The notes under the pieces were generated by a model. The model saw nothing but the letters and a program-made list of their open reading frames with translations, ran no database searches and was not told the DNA's origin. Source: Streptomyces olindensis (GTDB taxonomy: Bacteria > Actinomycetota > Actinomycetes > Streptomycetales > Streptomycetaceae). Taken from it: DNA of 64,000 nucleotides. The position numbers were made by a program, and so were the translations under genes. The stretch lies in assembly GCA_000696115.1 (NCBI GenBank), contig JJOH01000096.1:88027-152026 (forward strand), written 5' to 3'. Shown one piece after another: positions 8,240-16,521 of this stretch; position 1 is the first letter of the stretch; each line of letters opens with the position of its first letter.

Positions 8240-9493
8240 CTATGACCAGGGCAGGATCAGGGCGCTCCAGGCGACGACCGGGCCGAGGGCGACGATTCCG
8301 CCGGTGTAGCCGATGATCTGGCGGTAGAAGCGGCGGGTGTCCACTCCCCGGGCGTTGCCGAGGACGAGTGCTCCGTTGGTCGAGAAGGGAGAGGTGTCGA
8401 CGATCGTCGTGGAGACGGCGAGCGCGGCGATGAGCCCGGCGGCGTTGAGATGGCTGGCGAGCAGCAGGGGCACGGCGATGGGGATGATCGCCGTCAGGAT
8501 CGCGGTGGAGGAGGCGAAGGCGGAGGTGACGGCCACGGTGAAGCACAGCAGCAGGGCGACGACGAGCGGGGCGCCGAGGCCCGCCGCGTGTGCGGAGATC
8601 TCCTCGATGATGCCGGCCTTCTCCAGCATGGCGATGTACGTCATCATGCCCGCGACCAGGAGCAGGGTGGACCAGCTGACGCCGTCCACGGCCTTCTCCT
8701 GCCGCTTGATGTCCACCAGGGCCAGCAGGGCACCGGCAGCCAACGCGAGGAAGCCGATCTCCAGGTGGAAGCCGAGCGCGCCGACGACGAGGGCCACCAG
8801 GCAGGCGAGGGTGAGCCACTGCCGCCAGTCGGGCCGGCCGGAGACGGCGATGTCCTCGTCGTCGGCCGCGTCCGCGGCGCCTTCGACCAGCGGGGCGGGA
8901 CGCTTGGCGAGCAGGGCGTAGGTGAGGACCGAGAGCACCAGGTTGATCACGAAGCTGGCACTGAACAGCGCCACGGCGGACACCTGCAGCTCGGTCTTGT
9001 CGACGAGTCCGAGCACCAGCGCCCCGGAGACGGCCAACGGGGAGAACGCGCCCGCGTGCCCGCCGCTGATCACCATCATGCCCACGAGCAGCGGGTTGAG
9101 CTTGTAGCGGTAGGCGAAGTTCATGCCGATCGGCGCGAGGATCGCGACCGCGGCCGGAGTGAACGTACCGAACGCCGTCAGCAGGGCGGCCACCAGGAAC
9201 AGCACCCAGGGAATCAACTCCACCCTGCCGCGGACCAGCCGCACCCCGGCCGCGACCAGCCGGTCGATGGTGCCGTTGCGGCGGGCGACGGAGAACAGGT
9301 AGGTCACTCCGACGATGGTGACGAAGAGCTTCGCCGGGAACCCCTCGAAGATCTCGTCCTCGGTGAGGCCGAGCGAGGCGGTGCCGACCGCGAAAGTGGC
9401 GACGAAGGCGAGGATGCCCAGGTTGATCGGCAGCACGGTGCCGACCACGAACATCACCAACAGGGCGCCCATGGAGATCACTTCAGCAGACAT
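8240..9493 (-). CDS. MatC-type dicarboxylate carrier
   Basis: 417 residues with about 11 membrane helices. The N-terminal third (IFEGFPAKLFVTIVGVTYLF, then NGTIDRL) and the paired GGHAGAFSPLAVSG and TSAFASSTAILTAIIP motifs are those of the MatC N-terminal/CitM-type ion transporter superfamily. MatC proteins import malonate or related dicarboxylates. The PrpF gene lies 117 bases upstream in the same orientation, so the two probably form an operon for uptake and isomerisation of a small unsaturated di- or tricarboxylate. Specific ligand unknown. Confidence 0.82.
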   Translation of the reverse strand: MSAEVISMGALLVMFVVGTVLPINLGILAFVATFAVGTASLGLTEDEIFEGFPAKLFVTIVGVTYLFSVARRNGTIDRLVAAGVRLVRGRVELIPWVLFLVAALLTAFGTFTPAAVAILAPIGMNFAYRYKLNPLLVGMMVISGGHAGAFSPLAVSGALVLGLVDKTELQVSAVALFSASFVINLVLSVLTYALLAKRPAPLVEGAADAADDEDIAVSGRPDWRQWLTLACLVALVVGALGFHLEIGFLALAAGALLALVDIKRQEKAVDGVSWSTLLLVAGMMTYIAMLEKAGIIEEISAHAAGLGAPLVVALLLCFTVAVTSAFASSTAILTAIIPIAVPLLLASHLNAAGLIAALAVSTTIVDTSPFSTNGALVLGNARGVDTRRFYRQIIGYTGGIVALGPVVAWSALILPWS

Positions 9494-9610
9494 CTTTGTC
9501 CTTGGTGCGGTGGGGACGGGGTGGCGCGCCCCGGCGGGCGCGAGGGAGTCCCGGCGCGGCCGGCGGCGAGCCGGCCTGACCGAGGCGGTGTACGTCGCGG
9601 CTCAGGCGTC

Positions 9611-10732
9611 TCAAGCCGCTCGTGGGCCGGCCGGTTCCGGTACGTAGATGCGGGCATCGGCGAGCAGACGGGCCGCGCGCTGCACGGTGACCCGGTGCGG
9701 CAGCCCGTCCCGGACGTCGCTGCAGCGGACCGCGACGACGCCGGCGGGCGTGCCGAGGCGCAACCACTCGTCGGTCGGGCCGCCCGTGGCCCGGGAGACC
9801 ACGGAGCCCTCCACCAGCCCGGCCGCCGCGACGGCGACGGCCGAGGTCAGACCGATCGCGGGGTGCGGGGCGTTCATGGTGAGCATGCGCACCGACACGT
9901 CGTACTCCTCGGCGCCGATCGGTTCGCCGAGGGTGCTGGTGTACGGCACCGGCGGCCCGACCAGGCCCACCTTGGGCACCGCGTCACTCGGTTCCTCGCC
10001 CGGCCGCAGCAGCCCCATCAGAGCGGCGGCGGTGTGACGAACCGTGCGCAGCCAGGGGACGTCCGCGCTCATCCGTTCCAGCGACTCGGCACCGGTACGC
10101 CCGGCACTGGCGGCATCGACAAGGACGACCGGAGCTCCGGCGGTCACCATGCTCACCCGTACCGGCTCGGCGGCACCGACCCGCAGGTCCTGGGCGGCCC
10201 GGCCGGTCGGCAGCAGCGAACCGGTCGTGCCACCGGCCGGGTCGCGGAAGGTGAGTCCGACCGCGACCCCGCCGGCGCGGGTGCCGGGCACCGTCTGGCG
10301 GCCGAAGTGGTGCACCACGCCCCCGGTGGTGTCGACGATCCCTTCGAGGACCGCGCCGGTATTGGTGTTGCGCAGCACCACGCGCGTCCGGTCACCGGTG
10401 ACCGGAACCATTCCCTTGCTCACGGCGTACAAGGCGACGCCGGTGGCGCAGTTGCCGCAGTTGCTCGTCCACTCCACCGAGCCCGTACCGATGCCGACTT
10501 GAGCGAACAGGTAGTCGACGTCGACACCAGGCTGCGGTGAGGCGCCGACCACGGCCGCCTTCGAGGTGGTGGGCGTGGCCCCGCCCACCCCGTCCAGCTC
10601 CACGGGATCGCTGGCGCCGTACGCGGCGACCAGCAGCCTCTCGAGGTCGCCACGGTCGGCGGGGACTTCGACCTGGTTGAACAGCCAGCACTTGCTGGTG
10701 CCGCCACGCACCAGGGTCGCGGGAATGTGCAC
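9611..10732 (-). CDS. PrpF-family isomerase (aconitate/methylaconitate or oxalomesaconate type)
   Basis: 373 residues. The opening RGGTSKC contains the PrpF active-site region, and GVGGATPTTSKAAVV, NCGNCATGVALYA and MLTMNAPHPAIGLTSAVAVA are conserved PrpF blocks with diaminopimelate-epimerase fold. Family members shift the double bond of 2-methylaconitate, oxalomesaconate or related acids. With the MatC-type carrier downstream and a divergent LysR gene upstream it makes a compact uptake-plus-isomerisation locus. The exact substrate is open. Confidence 0.88.
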   Translation of the reverse strand: MHIPATLVRGGTSKCWLFNQVEVPADRGDLERLLVAAYGASDPVELDGVGGATPTTSKAAVVGASPQPGVDVDYLFAQVGIGTGSVEWTSNCGNCATGVALYAVSKGMVPVTGDRTRVVLRNTNTGAVLEGIVDTTGGVVHHFGRQTVPGTRAGGVAVGLTFRDPAGGTTGSLLPTGRAAQDLRVGAAEPVRVSMVTAGAPVVLVDAASAGRTGAESLERMSADVPWLRTVRHTAAALMGLLRPGEEPSDAVPKVGLVGPPVPYTSTLGEPIGAEEYDVSVRMLTMNAPHPAIGLTSAVAVAAAGLVEGSVVSRATGGPTDEWLRLGTPAGVVAVRCSDVRDGLPHRVTVQRAARLLADARIYVPEPAGPRAA

Positions 10733-10877
10733 GTCTGAAGCTCTTCCTGATCAACGGAGGCAGGGAAAGGCCGAGGCAGCGGTGACGGGCGCATTGCGGG
10801 CCGGTGAACCGCTCGGCGATTGCGGAGACCTTCGCAGAGCCATGACTTCGGAACAATCGCAGTTCGCTTCACCTTGG

Positions 10878-10892
10878 TTTAGCTCAGCTAAA
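10878..10892. promoter_or_regulatory. Perfect palindromic LysR operator
   Basis: TTTAGCTCAGCTAAA is a perfect 7-1-7 palindrome with the T-N11-A core expected for LysR-type binding sites. It lies 10 bases before the LysR start and about 146 bases upstream of the divergent prpF-type gene, which fits autoregulation and control of prpF-matC. Confidence 0.7.
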
Positions 10893-10901
10893 GTCGCCCG
10901 C

Positions 10902-11855
10902 ATGCTCAACGTGCGCCGTCTGCTGCTGCTCACCGAGGCCACCGAACGCGGTTCGCTCACGGCCGCGGCCGAGGCCCTCGGCATGACCACCTCCGCCGCC
11001 TCCCAGCAGATGTCCCTGCTGGAGCGGGAGGCGGGGCAGCCCCTGATCGAGCGGCTGCCACGCGGTATCCGCCCCACCCCGGCCGGTGCCGCGCTGGCCG
11101 AACGCGGTCAGGCCATCCGCCGCGAACTCCGTGCCGCCCAGGCCGACCTGGACTCCTACGCCGCGCTCGACCAGGGCACCTTGCGGCTCGGTTCCTTCCC
11201 CACTGCGAGCGCGTCCCTGCTGCCCTTGGCCCTCACGCGGTTCCGACGTGGCCACGCCGGCATCCGCATCGAGGTACGCGCCGGAGTCCTCGCGGAGCTC
11301 AGGGAGATGCTGCACACCGGCGAGGTGGAGCAGGGGCTGCTCTGGGACTACGAATGGAACCGCCTCGACGATCCCGCGCTCGTCCTCACCCACCTCCTGG
11401 ACGACCCCACGGTGCTCGTCGTCCCCGCCGACTCACCCCTGCGCACCCATCCCTCCGTCCGCCTCGGCGACCTCGCGGACCAGGAGTGGATCATCCGCGC
11501 CGACAACCACCCCGTCGCCGACGTCCTGCGCCGCAGCTGCCGCCAGGCGGGATTCGAGCCGCGCATCGCCTACTCCTCGCACGACTACCAGGAGGCGCAG
11601 GCCATGGTCGCCGCCGGTCTCGGCATCGCGCTCGCACCCCGCCTGGCCCTCACCAGCCGACGCAGCGACGTACGCCTCCTGCCGTTCGCCTCCGACGTCC
11701 CGGCCCCCACCCGCCGCATCCTCCTCGCGCGCGCCGCGGCGCGCCCCGCCACCCCACCCGCCCAGGCGATGGCCCGCGTCCTGCGCACGGTGGCGCGCCG
11801 CTTCACCGCCCCAGACCTGCACCGGGCCCAACTCGGAGCGGTCAGGCGGGGTTGA
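10902..11855 (+). CDS. LysR-family regulator of the prpF/matC locus
   Basis: 317 residues from ATG 10902; the frame is open further upstream but the helix-turn-helix begins directly after this start. Residues 1-60 form the LysR winged helix (GSLTAAAEALGMTTSAASQQ), followed by a linker helix and a periplasmic-binding-like effector domain. The gene diverges from prpF across a perfect palindrome at 10878-10892, the classic arrangement for activation of a divergent catabolic operon and self-repression. The effector is probably the carboxylic acid handled by PrpF/MatC (inference). Confidence 0.9.
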   Translation: MLNVRRLLLLTEATERGSLTAAAEALGMTTSAASQQMSLLEREAGQPLIERLPRGIRPTPAGAALAERGQAIRRELRAAQADLDSYAALDQGTLRLGSFPTASASLLPLALTRFRRGHAGIRIEVRAGVLAELREMLHTGEVEQGLLWDYEWNRLDDPALVLTHLLDDPTVLVVPADSPLRTHPSVRLGDLADQEWIIRADNHPVADVLRRSCRQAGFEPRIAYSSHDYQEAQAMVAAGLGIALAPRLALTSRRSDVRLLPFASDVPAPTRRILLARAAARPATPPAQAMARVLRTVARRFTAPDLHRAQLGAVRRG

Positions 11856-12139
11856 CGGCGCGCGCCCCCACCGCCGCACCGCCACCCCATCGCCACCGCG
11901 CCGCCACACAGCCCCCTGCCGTCCTCGTGAGCACCGCTGAAGGCCCAACCGGCCGACCACCGCATGGCCCGGAAGCGCGGAGAGCGGCGGCCCCGCCGGT
12001 GCCGTGTCCGCTCGGAGCCTGAGCGGGGCGCCAACCCGGAACTCGCGCGCGGTGCGGGCGCCTGCGCGCCGCTCCGCGGAGTGAACGACCGGACTCCGCC
12101 GTGTCCCATCGCCCGTCCGCCACCGTTGAGTTGATCACC
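11856..12139. other. Intergenic stretch without a recognised gene
   Basis: About 280 bases of GC-rich sequence between the LysR gene and the lipoprotein gene. It contains short GCGCC/GGCGC repeats but no convincing ORF, RNA gene or terminator. Confidence 0.4.
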
Positions 12140-12631
12140 ATGCCCACGTACCAGCACCGCGCGGTGGCCGTCGCGCTCCTCGCCCCGTTGACCATCGTGA
12201 CCGCCTGCGCGGCCCCGAAGACCCCGCCGCTCGGCGCGGACGACACCGTCAGGGCCGCCCAGGTCCTGCTCACCGACCACTGCCTCACACGCCAAGGCCT
12301 CACCCCGCCGCGTCCGGGACAGCGCCCGACCGACACCGAGGAACAGCGCCGCGTCACTGACGCGCTGTTCGGCACCGGACGGGCCGAGCTCACCCTCACC
12401 CTGCCCAGCGGCCACGAGGTCCGCCAGCACACCGACGGCTGCCTGGCCCGGGCCCAGCAGCACCTCTACGGCGATCAGGAACGCTGGTTCCGCGCCTCGA
12501 CCACTGTCAACAACCTCAAGGACAAGGCCCCGGCAGGCGAACGGACCGCCTACCGGGAACTGCGGGCGCACGCCGTCCGCACCGCCCGGACCATCCTCCA
12601 GTCCGCCCACGAGAAAGGCACGACCCGATGA
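12140..12631 (+). CDS. Small lipoprotein, first member of a paired module
   Basis: 163 residues from ATG 12140. The signal sequence ends in the lipobox V-T-A-C with Cys23, so the mature protein should be lipid-anchored outside the cytoplasmic membrane. The remainder is soluble and helical with a conserved pair of Cys (HCL near 49 and DGCLARA near 103). It shares the spaced pattern GC-xxx-A-xxx-L-xx-D ... R with the lipoprotein at 29613, and both are followed with overlap by a small secreted protein. The stop overlaps the next start (ATGA). Function is unknown; the pairing suggests the two partners act together at the cell surface. Confidence 0.75.
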   Translation: MPTYQHRAVAVALLAPLTIVTACAAPKTPPLGADDTVRAAQVLLTDHCLTRQGLTPPRPGQRPTDTEEQRRVTDALFGTGRAELTLTLPSGHEVRQHTDGCLARAQQHLYGDQERWFRASTTVNNLKDKAPAGERTAYRELRAHAVRTARTILQSAHEKGTTR

Positions 12632-12999
12632 AGAAGCCCGCCCTCTTGGCCGCCGCACTGCTCCTCGCCGCCGGCACCACCCTCACCACCGCCCCCACGG
12701 CATCGGCGGCCGACTGCCCCAGCGGCCACTTCTGCGCCTGGGAGAACGCCGACTTCAAGGGGCAGCGCGCCAACTGGCACGGTGACGACGGCTGGTGGGA
12801 GAGCAACATCGCCGACGTCGACTCCTCCTGGGCCAACCACGGAATCGTGGGCCCGGGCATCCCGGCCCATGTCCAGGTCTTCGAGGACGCCGGGCACGGC
12901 GGCGACATGACCCTCTGCCTGGCCCCCGGCCAGGAGGTCGACTACAACGGCGTCGCCAACGACCGGGGTGACTCGCACAGGTGGGCCATGGGCTGCTGA
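12628..12999 (+). CDS. Secreted peptidase-inhibitor I36-like (beta/gamma-crystallin fold) protein
   Basis: 123 residues. A Sec signal peptide ends near ASA-AD (residue 27). The mature part opens CPSGHFCAWENADFKG, the Streptomyces metalloproteinase inhibitor (SMPI, family I36) signature, and contains four cysteines consistent with two disulfides. Proteins of this family inhibit secreted metalloproteases or act as small crystallin-fold extracellular proteins. Its ATG overlaps the stop of the lipoprotein gene, so the pair is co-translated. It is recognisably I36, but inhibitory activity is only inferred. Confidence 0.85.
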   Translation: MKKPALLAAALLLAAGTTLTTAPTASAADCPSGHFCAWENADFKGQRANWHGDDGWWESNIADVDSSWANHGIVGPGIPAHVQVFEDAGHGGDMTLCLAPGQEVDYNGVANDRGDSHRWAMGC

Positions 13000-13037
13000 T
13001 CCCACAGGAGGACCGACCCTGCCGTGGCTGTGCGGTG

Positions 13038-13265
13038 TCAGAGCATGAACCGCGCGAGCTCGGCCATTTCCGTCTCGGGGTCCACCACGGGCTGGATCAG
13101 GAGCTCGTTGACCCCCGACTTCTCCAGCGCGTCGATCTGCTGTCTGACCTCATCCCTGGTACCGATCAGACCGAACCTGTCCATCAGCGAGGGCACGACG
13201 AGACCACGGTCCTCAACGGACAGTCGGCCGAGATAGTTGGGGTACAGCCTCTGGTGACTTCGACG
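13038..13265 (-). pseudogene. C-terminal remnant of an LLM-class (luciferase-like) oxidoreductase
   Basis: About 70 codons ending LIGTRDEVRQQIDALEKSGVNE-type sequence and MAELARFML match the end of F420/flavin-dependent LLM-class oxidoreductases. The N-terminal barrel is missing; the fragment is fused in another frame to the truncated FAD monooxygenase upstream, which marks a deletion junction near 13265. Confidence 0.65.
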
Positions 13266-14161
13266 GTGGACGCGGTGGTGAGCGCGGCGGCCAGAGCGGC
13301 CGCGTGCGCCGCGTCGCCGAGCAGCGCGATCCGGCCCTCGGTGTAGGCGGGCAACGGTGTTGCCAACTCGTGGATGTCGTGGTGCAGGACGGCGTCCGGC
13401 CGCGTCGCGTCCAGCAGCGCGGGGATCGGATCGTGCCAGCCGCCGAACCGGCGGCGCATCACGGCGAGGGCATCGGCATGCCGTATGCCGGGCGGCGAGT
13501 TGAGTACCGCATGCCACTCCGCCCGACCGTCGGTGAAGGCGATGTGGCCGAACTCGGCCCCCTTTCCCCAGGTCAGTTCGAAGTCGGTGCGCAGCGGCAC
13601 CGGATGCTCGCTGACGGCACGCAGGACCGTCGATCCGCTGTAGACGGGACCGGGGTGGCCGGGTAACAACTGGCCGCGCAGCCGGCTGTGCACTCCGTCG
13701 GCCGCCACGACCAGGTCCGCGTCCAGGACGCCGTCCCTGACCGGCACCCGCACCCGGCCCGGCGCCGAGCGGTCGACGGACGTCACCTCGACCCCGATGA
13801 GAAGGCACTCGGCAGGCAGCGCCTCGCGCAACAGGCGGTGCAGAACAGCCCGGCGGACACCGACGATCGGCGTGCCCAGCTCGCGCTCCAGCACGGCTCC
13901 GTCCATCCGGGCCAGCCGGGTGCCGCGGGGAGTGCGGGTGCCCCCGGTGTACTGGGGCCGCGCGGCCGCGCGTACCGCTTCGCCGACACCGAGGACGTCC
14001 AGCGCGCGAACGCCGTTGGCATGCAGGGAGATGCCCGCGCCCGCGTCGGCCAGGACACGAGCGCGTTCGACGACCGTCACCTCCCAACCGATCCGGCGCA
14101 GGCCGATCGCCGCGGCCAGCCCGCCGATGCCACCCCCGACCACCACCGCGCTGCCACCCAT
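13262..14161 (-). pseudogene. FAD-dependent monooxygenase, internally deleted and 3'-truncated
   Basis: The Rossmann motif VVVGGGIGGLAAAIGL (residues 6-21), the mid-protein ADLVVAADGVHSRLRG block and the distal IALLGDAAHA motif identify a PheA/UbiH-type flavoprotein hydroxylase. After GDAAHA the usual methionine-proline and glycine-rich FAD contact segment is missing (about 17 residues), then ALAAALTTASTVE follows and the C-terminal domain is absent. Frame continues into foreign sequence. The gene diverges from a TetR gene with two matching operators, so the promoter is probably still regulated even though the enzyme is probably dead. Confidence 0.75.
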
Positions 14162-14191
14162 GCCAGCCCCTCTCCGACCGCCTCGCCTCTT

Positions 14192-14207
14192 TTCTACAGA
14201 TGTAGAA
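14192..14207. promoter_or_regulatory. TetR operator copy 1
   Basis: Perfect palindrome TTCTACA-GA-TGTAGAA, 30 bases in front of the FAD monooxygenase start. A near-identical copy lies at 14226-14239, 33 bases centre to centre (about three helical turns). Confidence 0.75.
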
Positions 14208-14225
14208 GAAGGGTATCCCGCCGCC

Positions 14226-14239
14226 TCTACAGGTGTAGA
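14226..14239. promoter_or_regulatory. TetR operator copy 2
   Basis: Palindrome TCTACA-GG-TGTAGA, 8 bases before the TetR GTG start. Together with copy 1 it would let one TetR protein control both divergent genes. Confidence 0.75.
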
Positions 14240-14247
14240 AATGGGGG

Positions 14248-14805
14248 GTGCCTGACGATCGACGTACCGTCCTTGCCGACACGGCCATCACAGTGCTCGC
14301 CGAGACCGGGATGCGGGGACTGACCCACCGCGCCGTGGACCGGGCAGCGGGCCTGCCGCCCGGCACCACCTCCGCGTACTACCGCACCCGCCAGGCGCTG
14401 CTCACCGCGCTGGTCCGGCGCCTGGTCGCCCTCGACCAGGCGGAACTCGAGGAGATCGGGAACCGGACGCCGGTACCGCGGAGCGCCGAGGAACTGGTGG
14501 CAGGGATCGCCGTCTTCATCGAGCAGCGGCTCACGGGGGAAGGACGGCGACGTTCCCTCGCGCGCTTCGCCTGCGCCATCGAGAGCGTTCATCACCCCGA
14601 GCTGCGGGAGATCCTCGTGCCGCGAAAGAACGCCGGGCGACAGGTCGTACACGCCTTCCTGACCGCACAAGGCGTCGCGGACGCCGAGGCCCGTACCGTC
14701 ACATTGCTGACGTACGTGGACGGGTTGGTCTTCGACCGCCTGGTGAGCGGTGGCAGCGTGTCCGACACGGAGATCCGCGGGCTCGTGGCGGCGGCGCTGC
14801 GATGA
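14248..14805 (+). CDS. TetR-family repressor of the divergent monooxygenase
   Basis: 185 residues from GTG 14248. The N-terminal helix-turn-helix (LTHRAVDRAAGLPPGTTSAYY, about 25-45) is TetR-type, and the C-terminal ligand domain contains RRSLARFACAIE. Two palindromes in the 86-base divergent promoter region are the likely operators. The ligand is unknown, probably the substrate of the now damaged monooxygenase. Confidence 0.88.
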   Translation: MPDDRRTVLADTAITVLAETGMRGLTHRAVDRAAGLPPGTTSAYYRTRQALLTALVRRLVALDQAELEEIGNRTPVPRSAEELVAGIAVFIEQRLTGEGRRRSLARFACAIESVHHPELREILVPRKNAGRQVVHAFLTAQGVADAEARTVTLLTYVDGLVFDRLVSGGSVSDTEIRGLVAAALR

Positions 14806-15094
14806 CCCACCCCCCACAGGGGGACGATCTACGACATGGATGACCGGCGGGCCGCCGAGCCGGGCGCCCCGCCACTCACTCTCGTCACCGGCACCAGCCC
14901 CACTGCGGAGCCTGCGGGGAGCAGGTCCGGCTCTTCAGGGAAAGCGCGCTGGGCGGCGCCATCGGCCGCCGGCGCCTCGGGCGACATCGACGCTGGCCTC
15001 GCGCGCCTCTTGCATGTTCTATGGCATACCCCATAAGTTACCGACAGGTAGACCACTCGGTGGGCCATACGGCCATGGGAAAGGTGGTGAGCGG
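14806..15094. other. Intergenic region upstream of the second TetR gene
   Basis: About 290 bases. A short inverted repeat TACC-GACA-GGTA at 15039-15050 lies in the probable promoter of the next gene. A 66-codon frame at 14836-15036 has no recognisable motif and is probably not a gene. Confidence 0.4.
15039..15050. promoter_or_regulatory. Possible operator before the LmrA-type regulator
   Basis: Inverted repeat TACC-GACA-GGTA, 45 bases upstream of the start codon at 15095 and next to an AT-rich ATACCCCATAAG stretch. Short arms make it tentative. Confidence 0.35.
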
Positions 15095-15706
15095 ATGAGC
15101 CCGCGCAGAAGTGACAGCCGTGACCGGATGATCCTCAGCGCTGCCGCTCTGCTGCGTGAGTACGGCGCGAGCGCAACCAGCATCGACCGGGTGCTCGCCC
15201 ACAGCGGAGCTCCCCGGGGCTCGGTGTATCACCACTTCCCCGGCGGGCGGGCGCAGCTCATCGACGAGGCGGTGGCACTGGCAGGGGACTTCATCGCGGG
15301 GCTGATCGACGCCGCCACGCAGGCGGACGATCCGGTGGCGGCCGTCGACGCGTTCTTCCGGTTGTGGCGTGACCGGCTCGTGGAGAGCGGCTTCCGGGCC
15401 GGCTGCCCGATCGTGGCGGTGGCCGTGGAGACCAATGATGACGCGCCCCAGCTTGCCCGTTCCGCCGCCGCGGTCTTCGCCCGCTGGCAGGAGGCCCTCG
15501 CGGACCTCCTCCTGAGGCACGGCCTGAGCGAGGAACGCAGCCGCAGGCTCGGTGCCTTCATCATCGCCGCAGTCGAAGGCGCGGTGATCATGTGCCGGGC
15601 CGAACAGAGCACCGCCCCGATCGAGGCCGCCGCCGCCGAGATCCACGACCTGCTCGTGCACGCCCTGCGCGACCGCCCCGGCGCTGAATCCGGTCCCCGG
15701 CCGTAA
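15095..15706 (+). CDS. TetR-family regulator, LmrA/YxaF subgroup
   Basis: 203 residues from ATG 15095, preceded by a GGTGGTGAGCGG ribosome site. DRVLAHSGAPRGSVYHHFPGG is the LmrA/YxaF-type recognition helix, and the C-terminal ESGFRAGCPIVAVAVE motif is diagnostic of this subgroup. The gene precedes an enoyl-CoA hydratase-like gene and a molybdopterin oxidoreductase in the same direction, which it may control. LmrA-type regulators usually sense lipophilic compounds. Confidence 0.88.
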   Translation: MSPRRSDSRDRMILSAAALLREYGASATSIDRVLAHSGAPRGSVYHHFPGGRAQLIDEAVALAGDFIAGLIDAATQADDPVAAVDAFFRLWRDRLVESGFRAGCPIVAVAVETNDDAPQLARSAAAVFARWQEALADLLLRHGLSEERSRRLGAFIIAAVEGAVIMCRAEQSTAPIEAAAAEIHDLLVHALRDRPGAESGPRP

Positions 15707-15753
15707 TCCGCAGCCGCCCAGCCGCTTCACCCACCTACCTCGAAGGAGTCGCC

Positions 15754-16425
15754 ATGCCCTCGCTCGACCGTCAGGACAACGTCTTCGTCCTCGACCTCGG
15801 AGACGGTGAGAACCGCTTCCACCCCGACTGGGTCACCGCCGTCAGCGCCGCACTCGACGAGGTGGAGAAGGCGGAAGGCCCCCGCGCCCTGGTCACCGCC
15901 GCCACCGGCAAGTTCTACTCCAACGGGCTGGACCTGGACTGGCTGTTCGCCCACGCCGACCAGTACCACGACTACGTCGTCTCGGTTCATGAGCTGTTCG
16001 CGCGGATGCTGTCGCTGCCGGTCGTCACGGTGGCCGCGCTGCAGGGGCACACCTTCGCCGCCGGCGCGATGCTCTCCCTCGCCCACGACTTCCGCGTCAT
16101 GCGCTCCGACCGCGGCTACTGGTGCCTGCCCGAAGCGGACATCAACATCCCCTTCACCCCCGGCATGGCCGCCCTCATCCAGTCCCGGCTGGCGCCGCAG
16201 ACCGCCCACGAGGCCATGCTCACCGCCCGCCGCTACGGCGGCACCGACGCCGCGGCCACCGGCATCGTCGACCAGGCGGTCGGTGAGGACGCCGTGCGCT
16301 CCACCGCCATCGAGATCGCCCAGGCACAGGTGAACAAGGCCGGCGACACCCTCGGCACCATCAAAACCCGCATGTACGCGCCGGCCCTGGCCACCCTGCG
16401 CGACACCACCAACCCGCTCGGCTGA
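15754..16425 (+). CDS. Enoyl-CoA hydratase/isomerase-family protein
   Basis: 223 residues, on the short side of the crotonase family and close to plant/fungal delta3-delta2-enoyl-CoA isomerases. FYSNGLDLDWL and ALQGHTFAAGAMLSLAHDFRVM provide the two oxyanion-hole strands; CLPEADINIPFTPGM is where isomerases place the catalytic acid. It would act on acyl-CoA double bonds in the cytoplasm. It follows a TetR gene by 48 bases, with GAAGGAG as ribosome site. Confidence 0.85.
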   Translation: MPSLDRQDNVFVLDLGDGENRFHPDWVTAVSAALDEVEKAEGPRALVTAATGKFYSNGLDLDWLFAHADQYHDYVVSVHELFARMLSLPVVTVAALQGHTFAAGAMLSLAHDFRVMRSDRGYWCLPEADINIPFTPGMAALIQSRLAPQTAHEAMLTARRYGGTDAAATGIVDQAVGEDAVRSTAIEIAQAQVNKAGDTLGTIKTRMYAPALATLRDTTNPLG

Positions 16426-16521
16426 GCCGACACCGCACCCACCGCACCGAGCCGCGCCCCCGGCACTTCCCCCCGGGGCGCGGGCTGCCCCGGCTGCCCA
16501 CCGCATGAGGAGACAGGGCCG

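Noticed and set aside
8450..10540. 696-codon plus-strand frame through matC and prpF
   Set aside because: Spans two real minus-strand genes and an intergenic region; composition is Gly/Arg/Asp/Glu/His-rich without motifs.
14836..15036. 66-codon frame upstream of the LmrA-type regulator
   Set aside because: No motif, poor ribosome site, and it ends in the probable promoter.
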